Shown here: positions 46,534-55,875 of the stretch, piece after piece
How positions within the stretch are numbered: position 1 is the stretch's first letter
Layout of the letters: the number at the start of each line of letters is the position of its first letter
Source: Cephalotus follicularis
Taxonomy: Eukaryota > Streptophyta > Magnoliopsida > Oxalidales > Cephalotaceae
Assembly: GCA_001972305.1 (NCBI GenBank)
Contig: BDDD01002902.1
Span: 62,001-126,000, forward strand
Length of the DNA stretch: 64,000 bases
Reading direction: 5' to 3'
The notes under the pieces: generated by a model
Told to the model about the DNA's origin: nothing
The model's database searches: none
What the model saw: the letters and a program-made list of their open reading frames with translations, nothing else
Made by a program: the position numbers and the translations under genes

Positions 46534-48396
46534 ATGAACATGAACACCGGAGAGAGCCAAAACATCTCAAAACCTCCTTACTTTGATGCCAATAACTATA
46601 GCCATTGGAAGGCAAAAATAAACATTTTTATTCAATCTCTTGATTATAATTTGTGGGACCTCATTGTTGACGGTCCAAATCTTACTACTATTAGGAATGA
46701 AAATGGTGATGTTATTCCTAAACCTAGGAGTACCTATAATGATGATGATAGAATAAGAGCTCAAATTAATGCCAAAGCTAAACATATTATTATTTGTGCT
46801 ATAAACTTGAATGACTTTACTATAATTTCGACTTCCATTTCGGCTAAAGAAATGTGGGATAGACTTGAGGTCACCTATGAAGGGACTAATCAAGTCAAAA
46901 AAGCTAAGATTAGCATTCTAGTTCATGACTATGAAATATTCTCCATGAATGAAAATGAAGATATTAAATCTATGTTTTCTAGATTTACAAACATTATTAA
47001 TGCATTGCAAGCTTTGAATAAAACTTACTCTAATAGCGAAAAGGTGAGAAAATTTCTTAGGTACTTGCCAAAGTCGTGGATGCCGATGTTGACGGCAATC
47101 GAAGAAGCAAAGAACCTCAACATCCTTCCTTTGGAGGATCTTTTATGGTCACTAATGACCCACGAGGTTTCGATGCAAAAGAAAGACGATGATGAGGAGA
47201 AGGAGAAAAAGAAGAAAAAGGTGGTTGCTTTGAAGTCATCCACTTTTGAAGACTCCGACGATAATGATGATGATGATGACAATGAAGATCTTGCCCTCAT
47301 CACAACGAAGCTAAAAAGGATCCTAGCAAACAAAAGAAACTTTGGTGGAAAACCAAACAAAAAGTTCCAACAAAAGGGAGAGTCGAGCAAAAGAGAAGAA
47401 ATCATTTGTTTTGAGTGCAACAAGCCGAGGCACTACAAGAGCGATTTTCCCCGACTAAAGAAAAAGGAATTCTTGAAGAAGAAGAAAGCAATGGTCTCTA
47501 CTTGGGATGATAGCGATTAATCAAGCTCGGATGAAGACACAAGTGAACAAGTAGCTCAATTGGCTTTGATGGCCATCGAGGAGGAAGTGGAAGAAGAAAA
47601 CGATGAGGTAACTTACGATGAACTTGTCTTAGTTGTAGAAAAATATAGATCTATAATTTCTTCCTTAAAGAAAAAGTTCAAGACTTTAGCAAATGGAAAT
47701 GAGGAACTAAAATCAATTAATTTGGCTAAGGAAGATAACTCAAATGAAATTGAAGTAGATCTCTTAGAAAATGAAGTAACTTTTTTAGAAAAGGAAAATA
47801 TAAATCTTAAGGAAGAGATAGATGCTTTAAAGAAAACTTTTTCAAAGTTTTCTAATAGTAGTGAAAAGCTTGAAAATCTTCTTGGTATGAAAAGGTGTGC
47901 ATTTGATAAGGCCGGACAAGGATATGAAGAAATGAACAATGTCAAGCTTTATCAAAATTTCTTTGGAAGAAAAGAAAGAATAGAAAAAGGAAAGGTTGAA
48001 AAAACTCATAATAAAAAGAAAATTGTAAAGATTTCTTGTGATTATTGTAGTAAGATTGGACATACATCTTTTTCTTGCTTTCATAAGAGAAATGCCATGT
48101 TTAAGAAAAATGTGAATAATTCTTGTAATTTTTGTGGCAAACATGGACATGTATCTTCCTCATGCTATCATAAGAAAAATGCTATGAACAAGAAAAAGAT
48201 AAATATTTCGTGTGATCATTGTGGTAAAAATGGAGATACATCATCATATTGTTTTCATAAAAGAAACATCATGCATAAAACAAAAATAAATGTGACTAGT
48301 AATAGTTGTGGTAAAAATGGCCATGTTACTACTTCATGCTTTTACAAGAAAAACATTTTCAATGATTCAAACTTTACTAGAATAAAGAAAAGTTAG
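46534..48396 (+). pseudogene. Gag of the SIRE-like copia, with extra zinc knuckles
   Basis: Capsid/nucleocapsid protein. Starts MNMNTGESQNISKPPYFDA, then the UBN2/gag core (YSHWKAKINIFI, AKEMWDRLEVTYEGTNQVK, SMFSRFTNIINALQ, KFLRYLPKSWMPMLTAIEEAK). A Lys/Asp-rich linker and a damaged knuckle CFECNKPRHYKSDFP follow. TAA at 47518 interrupts it, but the same frame goes on: an acidic stretch, a long coiled coil (about 47620-47880), then four knuckle-like repeats, CDYCSKIGHTSFSC, CNFCGKHGHVSSSC, CDHCGKNGDTSSYC and a last one that has lost its first Cys. They are spaced about 29 residues. The frame ends at 48396. One stop in about 1.86 kb makes it the best-kept part of this element. Confidence 0.92.
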
Positions 48397-49070
48397 GTTC
48401 CTAAAGGAACCATTGTGACTAACCCCAAGGGACCCAAAATTAGTTGGGTACCTCAAACAAAAACTTGAATTTATTTTTGTAGGTGTGCTTGAAGGCACTA
48501 TCCAAGAAGAGGCAATGGTACTTGGATAGTGGGTGCTCCAAGCATATGACGGGTGACAAAAGCCTCTTTGTCAACTTCGAATCAATGGAAGGTGGAGATG
48601 TAACCTTTGGACACGATGCAAAAGGAAATATTAAAGTCTTTGACTCCATAGGCAACAATCATACTTCTATTCATAATGTTTTATATGTGGATGGACTCAA
48701 ACACTATCTCTTGAGCATAAGTTAATTATGTGACAAGGATTGTAGAGTCACTTTTGAAAAAGATGTTTGTAAACTAATAGACATCAACAATAATCAAACT
48801 AGATTCATTGGATATAGACATGGGAATGTATATGTGGTAGATATAAATGACTTGCAAAATGTTAAATGTCTAGTATCTATAAATGAAGATAGTTGGCTAT
48901 GGCATAGGAGACTAGGTCATGTAGGTATGTCAGCTATTTCAAACTTTTAAAGCATGAACTAGTTAAGGGCCTTCCGAAACTTAACTTCGAAAAGAATAAA
49001 ATTTGTGGCGCGTGTTAATGTGGAAAACAAACTAGGGCATCTTTTAAGAGCAAAGACATAGTTTCTACAG
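48397..49070 (+). pseudogene. Copia protease and gag-pre-integrase remnant
   Basis: After a frame change, WYLDSGCSKHMTGD (about 48522-48560) is the copia aspartic protease active site with an intact DSG. NVLYVDGLKHYLLSIS then a stop (48723), and later WLWHRRLGHVGMSAIS and CGKQTRASFKSKDIVST, give the zinc-binding pre-integrase part. At 49070 it runs straight into RT, so the whole catalytic integrase core is missing. Confidence 0.9.
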
Positions 49071-50472
49071 CTAGGTACTAAATGGATTTTTCGAAATAAA
49101 GTATATGATCAAGGAATAATAATTAGGAACAAAGCTAGGCTGGTTGCTAGGGATATTCCTAAGAAGTGGAAATTGACTTTGATGAATCATATGCTCCCGT
49201 AGCTAGACTAGAATCTATACGTATGTTACTTGCATATGCATATTTTAAGGATTTCACTCTTTTTCAAATGGATGTTAAAAGTGCATTCTTAAATGGTGTA
49301 ATAAAGGAGGAAGTTTACGTTGAACAACCTCCCGGTTTTATAGATCCACATTTTCAAAATCACGTTTTTGAACTTTCTAAAGCTTTGTATGGTATGAAAA
49401 AAGCTCCTAGAGCTTGGTATGAAAAATTAAGTGGTTATTTACTTGAAAATGGTTTTAAAAGAGGAACAATCGATATTACTCTCTTTACAAAAACTTTTAA
49501 TAAAGGAATTTTTATTGTCCAAATTTATGTTGATGATATCATTTTCGGATCTACTAATGAAAAGTTGGGCAAGAATTTTGCTAACATTATGCAGGATAAG
49601 TTTGAAATGAGCATGATGGGAGAGCTCAACTATTTCCTAGGACTTCAAGTTAAGTAAAGGAAGGATGGGATTTTGATAAACCAATCCAAGTACGTCAAGG
49701 ACCTACTAAAGAGGTTTGGATTGGAAAGCGCTAAAAAGAGTAAGACTCCGATGAGCACAACTACTAAACTAGATAAAGACGAGGAAGGTAAGCCTATCGA
49801 CCAAAACTTATATAGAAGTATGATAGGATCTTTGCTTTATTTAATGGCTAGTAGGCCGGATATCGTGTTTAGTATGTATTTATGTGCTAGATTTCAAGCA
49901 TGCCCTAAGGAATCTCACTTGCATGCAATAAAACGAATATTTAAAAATCTAGCGTATACAACTTCCCTAGGACTTTGGTATCCTAGGAACTCATCTTTCG
50001 ACTTGCACACATACTCCAATGCTGACTTCAGAGGTTATAAAGCCGATAGAAAAAGCACTAGTGGCACATGCCAATTCTTAGGTAATATGCTCATGTCTTG
50101 GTTTAGCAAGAAGCAAAACTCAGTAGCACTTTCTACTACCGAAGCTGAGTATATTGCCGCTGGAAGTTGTTGTGCACAAATAATGTGGATGAAACAAAAA
50201 CTTCTTGATTATGGATTTAAATTTGAAAAAGTGCCAATTATGTGTGACAACACTAGCACAATCCGTTTAGGGAAAAAATCTCGTACACCATTCTAGGACC
50301 AAACATATTGATATTAGGTATCATTTTATAAAAGACCATATTGAGAAATGTGATGTTGAATTATTTTTCGTACCGACTCAAGAACAAGTCACGAACATTT
50401 TCACAAAACCATTAGACGAACAAACCTTCTCAAAATTTAGATTGGAATTAGGTTTATGTGAAATTGAATGAT
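49071..50472 (+). pseudogene. Copia reverse transcriptase and RNase H (SIRE-like)
   Basis: RT begins GTKWIFRNKVYDQG (49074). After a frameshift near 49165 it continues [40 protein letters not shown] and [14 protein letters not shown]. The catalytic site is [11 protein letters not shown] (about 49527), intact. A stop at 49655 follows GLQVK. RNase H: RSMIGSLLYLMASRPDI, DRKSTSGTCQFLG, SWFSKKQNSVALSTTEAEY and CDNTSTIRLGK. After a frameshift at 50290 come RTKHIDIRYHFIKDH and TNIFTKPLDEQTFSKF, ending LCEIE at 50472. It is non-functional because of three breaks and the missing integrase. Confidence 0.93.
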
Positions 50473-50902
50473 TTATATGTTTACATGCTTGTATGTTTTT
50501 TTCTTGAAATGACTATATGTTGATTGTTGCATCATGTGCATTCATGCATTCGCGTTATCGATAAATCGGCAGAAAAATAGGGCAAAGCGCCGATGCTAGG
50601 AAAGAAAGAGTCAGCGCTTAAAACTGCATTTAGGAATAGAGTTTTGCAAAATATGCAAAGCGTTGACGCCTGAATTAAAAGCGTCAGCACTTTAACACTA
50701 AAATTAGGGCTTGAAATAGACTTTTCAAACAAAGCGACGCCGCTTTGAGTAAAAGTGTCGATGCTTTAGTGGGATTATAAAATAGATTCCCTCATCTATT
50801 AGCGCAAAATTTACAACCCGAACTTACAAAAACTTCTTCTATGGCGATTTCATCATAAATTACTGCCGAATATCGTTTCCAAACCAGAACCAATCATAAA
50901 AA
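50473..50902 (+). other. Spacer between pol and the extra ORF, with palindrome array
   Basis: No coding. From 50585 to 50770 it carries AAAGCGCCGATGC, GTCAGCGCTTA, AAAGCGTTGACGC, AAGCGTCAGCAC, AAAGCGACGCCGCTTT and AGTGTCGATGCTTT. These match the array type of the S LTR and are unusual in an internal region. AATTACTGCCGAA then the ATG of the next ORF follow. Confidence 0.6.
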
Positions 50903-52157
50903 ATGCCTACAAGTAAGCAAACCGAGGTGGGGGAAGGCTCAAGAACAAAAAAATAAGCATCTTGTGGAAAAGAAGAAGAGAAGAATTGCTTGACCCACCA
51001 TCACCACATGAGATTCCACTAGTAGTAAGGTACCATGAGGCTTATTTTAACAGAAAAATACTAGTGGGAAAGACTTTGGATTTTGATTTTTGCAATAGAG
51101 AAGGTTTCCCCATTATAGGATGACTAGAAACTCAAGGTTTAACCCCTTTATTTAGCATAAATCTGCCCTATTATCCTGAGCTTATCAAAGAGTTTTATGT
51201 TAGGATCCTACCTAGCTCTAGAGTAGATTTAAACAAAACTGTTAAAGATATGGAGATAGGATTTAGCTGCTCAACTCTAGCCATTATATTAAAAATTCCA
51301 AATGAAGGTGCTAGAGGTTGGAACCAAAGAAACTGGATTATTAATAATGATTTTGACAAAGAAGACTGTGTGAGGATGTTATTTGGTGATAATGCAAACT
51401 ATATGCAAAGGATGTACACTAGGAATCTCAATTTTCATCATAGGTTCCTACACTGAGCCATTGCCACACACGTACTACCTAAGGCCGGTGGATTTGATGA
51501 GGTAACCCACATGGAGGCATACACCATGTACCATCTAATCACGAGAAAAAGAATCAATGTGCCCAACCCAATTATCCACCATATGCTAGCTATACAAGGT
51601 AGAGAAAATTCTAGGCTAGCTTATAGTAACATAATAACCAAAATCCTTATGCATTTTGGAGTTGACTTGAGTGGAGAGCTGCATCACTCACTCCAAAGTG
51701 CAGATAAGTTAGCAAGGGGACTCTAGGTAGAATGGGATTTAAGAAGCATAAGAGGCTAGTCACTTGGATCCCTAGAGAAGAGGATTCAAATAGAATGATT
51801 GAAGACGAGGAAGGTGAGGAAATGGGAGAAGAATCTCAAGGAGAAGCTGTAAATGAGCCTCAAGTCTATCCCACACAAAATATCAATCGGCCGAGAACCC
51901 AAATTAAAGAACTCTTGGAAGCGAACAAAGGAATACAGCAAGAGGTCAAAGTCATAAAGCTCGATGTTCAAACCATCAAGAGAAGGCAAAAGAGAATGGC
52001 AAAACAGTTTGCGGAGAAAGGATTGGCTGGCGACGATAGACTTATCACATCATCCTCGAGTGAAGAAAACTGTGGCAACCCAAGAGAAGATGCTGCTACC
52101 GATGATTTGGAGGGAGATTTGGATGGAGATAACAAAGATACTCCCATGGATGATTGA
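50903..52157 (+). pseudogene. Extra ORF after pol, putative plant transposon protein-like (env position)
   Basis: Begins MPTSKQTEVGEGSR and is soon broken. Through shifting frames it reads YHEAYFNRKILVGKTLDFDF, PYYPELIKEFYVRILPSSRV, IGFSCSTLAIILKIPN, THVLPKAGGFDEVTHMEAY, VPNPIIHHMLAIQGR and ITKILMHFGVDLSGE. This pattern (an xLVKEFY-like motif, a small-molecule-like middle, then a helical end) matches what I know of the Transposase_32 / putative plant transposon protein family. The last frame (51732-52157) is acidic with a coiled coil (IKELLEANKGIQQEVKVIK). SIRE elements often carry an env-like ORF in this place, but no signal peptide or membrane segment is evident. Its function is unknown. 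Confidence 0.7.
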
Positions 52158-52212
52158 GCATATGTTGGAAACCTGGCAAGGGTTACCAGTCGATTTGGTC
52201 CTAGGGCTCAAG

Positions 52213-53794
52213 TGTGTATAATTTTAATTTTTCAAAAACACAAAGACTGAAAGTCATGGTCCACACTTACATCTTAGTACCAAATTGAAAAGCCTAGGAT
52301 CTCCGTTTAACTAACAATCGAACTAAAATCAAGAAAAAGAATGCACAAAAAGATAAACCGAACATACTTCAGTAACAATAAAAAGTAAGAGCGAAGCAAT
52401 CATACCAACATTGGAGGCTCCACCACTTTGCCGCTACACGCTTGCTGTAGCAACTGTCGGTCACCGGTACCGCTTCCAGATTTCGGACAGTCCGCATTAG
52501 GACCGATCTTGACACCACCAAACTAAAAAAAACCAATCTATCCATTTCTGGCAAAGACACATCGGGAAGCACCCCAGAAGATGGCAAATAGCTACAGCGA
52601 CTCACTGAGTTCAGACTCAGTGAGTCTCGGTCAACACGCCATTCACCGGGCTTGATATATGTGGACGCCAACACCCTGACGAACACGTCGGAGGCCGAGA
52701 CACGGCGAGACTCGACCTGGAATGTAGAGAATGGCCGACGGCGAGTCACGGGGTTGACTCGCCGTTCGTCATGAGCGGCCGTCAAGCCATTAAACGGCTA
52801 AGAGACACCAGCCCGACGCACCCCAACCTAAGACTCGCCGTGACTCAGCGCGGAACGCCAAGTCAGAGCAGCCTAACCCGTCAACTCGCCCAGTTGACTC
52901 ACCAAACGTAAAACGGCCGGAAAATGATCAGGAAATGCAAAAGAAGGATCGATTTGGATAGAGCCATCAATTTGGCTCCACCCACACTGATAAACGGTGG
53001 TGGAAGAGACATCGGGAGCAACAGGCGGCAGAAAACGTGATCTGCCGCCAGGGAGAAAAGGGAGGAGAAAACGGGAGAGAAGAGGGAGGAGACATACCGG
53101 GGAAGGACGCTCGACTCCACCCGGAAACCGGCGCGAAGCACCGTCACCATCTCTGGAAAAAACATGCGCCTCATGTGCACTGCGCACAAAGCGCAATCTC
53201 TCTCTCGACAAAACGCACGAATCCTAGAGAGAATATGAGGGAGAGAGTGTGAGAGAGATTAAGAGAGTGTTTTTTTTAAAATTTATTTTAAAATTCATTT
53301 TTGACATAATAAATAAGTCTCTCTTTTTCTCTCTTATTTCTCTTTTCTCATTCTCTATAATTTTAAAGACTTTTTAAAAAATAAAATGTTTCTCCCATTT
53401 GAAAATCAAAGACTCTATCTTCAATTTTGATTTAATAAAATTAAATCATGCTCCGACTTTAAATCTCTTATATATCAAGATGACTATCAGTGGAACGAAA
53501 AACAAACCACAAATGTCAAAATAATATATACTAGTTAAAAACTAGATTTACCACCCAGCGAGCATGTGTGCAGCATGCGTCACTTTTCCAATATTCGGGC
53601 TGGACCCGAAAGCACGGTGGATTTCTGGTACGATGATAAATTTCTCAGAGCAACCCGAAATTCTGGTACGACTGTCCAGCTAATAGTCCTGGTATGATCT
53701 ATAATCACCCCCAGATCCGCGGACCAAAAAGTACCACATCTATCATTCGTTAACCGGTTCCCCAGTACTTTATCACTATCATTGGTTTGCGTGC
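52213..53794 (-). mobile_element. K copia 3' LTR, distal part
   Basis: Continues, on the minus strand, the LTR that starts at 63896 and is interrupted by A2. The last five bases, CGTGC (53790-53794), recur at 62963-62967. It contains the GCGGCAAAG-GGAGCC block with a splice-donor-like TTGGTATGATTG (about 52400), GC-rich leader sequence (52430-53220) and an AT-rich tail ending near 52213. It cuts the SIRE-like element just after the extra ORF. Frames at 52369-52785 and 52873-53211 have no protein likeness. Joined LTR length is about 2.5 kb. Confidence 0.75.
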
Positions 53795-53929
53795 AGTTGT
53801 AACCGCAATTTCAATTCCTGTATTTTGTACCCAACGATGAATAAAATATACTTTTTGAGATGTTATGTTGGTTACGTTTTTTAATAGATCGAAGTTGGAA
53901 TAAATTCTTAGATGGAAAACTAAAGAAAC

Positions 53930-54050
53930 CGACGCCTAACACCTTACCGTCGACGGTTTGAGCCCTGAAACGTGTACAAATGCGCAGTTGAAGGCCGAGT
54001 TATGATGCACAAATCACCGACGTCAGAGAGAAAACCGTCGAAGCTTTGCG
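53930..54050 (+). repeat. GTCGAC array, U3 side of the A2 5' LTR
   Basis: ACCGACGCCTAA, ACCGTCGACGGTTT, ACCGACGTCAGAG and ACCGTCGAAGCTTT. In the 3' LTR the same sites at 60640-60760 read CCGCCGACACC, CCGTCGACGCTTT, CCGCCGATGC and CCGTCGACGCTTT, which are closer to the palindrome. Confidence 0.7.
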
Positions 54051-54969
54051 TATTGTCAGGAATGTGATACACGCCTATTAGAACAGAGCAGTGGCACTGA
54101 ATGGATTCCATGCGAGCTAAGTGTCCTATAAACGTGTCAATACACACCAGAAGCCTTCACCAGCTGGGTAACATGAAAGGATAGAACCTTGCATGTGATC
54201 TGAACCTGCAACCTGTAAAACACAGCAGAAAAAGGTAAGAGAAAATAAAGAGAGAATGTATGCATGAGGGAGAGAGAAATGTACATTAAAAGTTAAACAA
54301 ACTGACGAAATTAAGACACCAGTTGATCCTTATATCAACTGTGTCAGATTGAATGTGAGTGTTAGAAAACACTGAGGGTAGAGGAGAACTTGCTGAAGAA
54401 TTGTTGGAGCTTGCATTGAGGATTTGCAGTGTTCAAGAGATTTGGAAGCTTTGATCTTTTTCCTGGTAAGTACCTAATCCGAATCCGTTGTCATGGTTAT
54501 TAGGATGATAATTAAGTTACTGAATGTAGGTATAATAACCACTATCAACCAGGTTTAAGAGTTAACATGTTGAATTAAGGTAGGAAGGATAAATGGTTCT
54601 ATGAATTGATACTAAGAACTAATAATGATAAGCTATGGTTCAAGTTATAGGTTGTTACCATGATTAGACAATAGAATAAACTTACTGACATCAATATCTA
54701 AACCTATAACATGCACTTGTTCAGGCTAATTTCTGCTGAGATTGAGAGTTTGAGTTGTTGAAGAGCATTGGGCTTTAAAGAGAGAGGTCAATCCAATTTG
54801 ACTTCGGGATAGCAATTGAGGTAGGGGTTTTGACATGTTTTTGAACATATAACATGTATAATGTGTAGTGATGGTTAATACTTGATTGCATGTTGAAATG
54901 GACTGAGATTGAGTTGAATTTATGCAACCCTAGTTTTGATATTGCTCCTAGAATTCGTAAGAACGCCAG

Positions 54970-55110
54970 AAGCGTCGACGCTTAAGTTAAGACCGTCGAT
55001 GCTTTAGTGTGGAAAACGCCTGTTAAGGCTTATAATGTTGACGCTTAAGCTTTGATCTTGCGTGTAGTGTCAACGCTTAGACAACAACCGTCGACGCTTA
55101 CAAAGAAACT
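54970..55110 (+). repeat. GTCGAC array, leader side of the A2 5' LTR
   Basis: AAGCGTCGACGCTT, ACCGTCGATGCTTT (21 bp later), AATGTTGACGCTT, AGTGTCAACGCTT, ACCGTCGACGCTT and ACTGTCAGTGCTTT. It recurs at 61679-61835. A1 has CAGTCGACTG-type units at the equivalent place. Confidence 0.8.
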
Positions 55111-55775
55111 GTCAGTGCTTTAGAACAGTAAGTGTAGAAATGTGTTAATCGATTGATTGAATGGATTGTAATTGTAATTATCCTTGAACTGCTATATTGT
55201 AGCTGTCATTACAGTTATTTAATGAAATTACAACTGTTACATATATATCCAAGGATTTTACCAACTTAATGCTTCGAGCATAAATAATGATTTTTAACAA
55301 CGGATTTCATACAGGAAAGCTTATTGTATACAATTGATGTCATTTCATTTAAACTGTCATGCATATTTACGTTTATAGATTCAATTATCATGCATTACCT
55401 TCCTACTTAGCCAAGTGAGGACAACGGCTAACCCCCAACAATTTTAGATTAAGCAAGGGCGTTCGGAAGGTGCTGCTGAAGCTTTTGGAGAGCTTCTTTT
55501 CTGCTTAAGGTTGTTACCTTTATGTCGTTTTGTTTTGTAATGAACGGTTCGTACTCCGCGTTGTTGTTTTACTTTCCTTATGTAAAAGGACAATTGTTGG
55601 ATTTTACATGCACGTAGTATGAGCTGCGTGCGGATGACTTTTATTTTATAATTTGGCTTATGGAATGCTTCCGCTTATATAAATGAAATGTTGAATGGAA
55701 TGTTGGATTATTATTAATTTCTGATATCACCACATATTTTGTCTAAATGTATTGGAATAATGGGGTGTGACAGCA

Positions 55776-55787
55776 TGGTATCAGAGC
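55776..55787 (+). other. Primer-binding site of A2
   Basis: TGGTATCAGAGC, exact iMet match, four bases after the LTR end. Confidence 0.95.
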
Positions 55788-55875
55788 ATATTCCATATAT
55801 GCTAGTTGGGATAAGTTTCTCAGAAATTAAGTGAAATGTTTCCTAATGATTATGTCATTCCATATAGGAAACCGA

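Larger units (their letters stand above)
53795..55772 (+). mobile_element. Gypsy A2 5' LTR
   Basis: Begins in a mutated form (AGTTGTAACCGCAATTTC) right after CGTGC and ends TGGGGTGTGACA. Its 1978 bp compare with 2460 bp for the 3' LTR. About 480 bases equal to 62048-62527 have been lost between CAATTG and ATGTCATTT. It holds a TATA-like CTTATATCAAC (about 54330), donor-like CTGGTAAGTACC (about 54466), and GTCGAC arrays at 53930-54050 and 54970-55110. Confidence 0.9.

Noticed and set aside
52369-53252. Overlapping open frames in GC-rich sequence
   Set aside because: Part of the K 3' LTR leader. No domain is visible and frames overlap on both strands.
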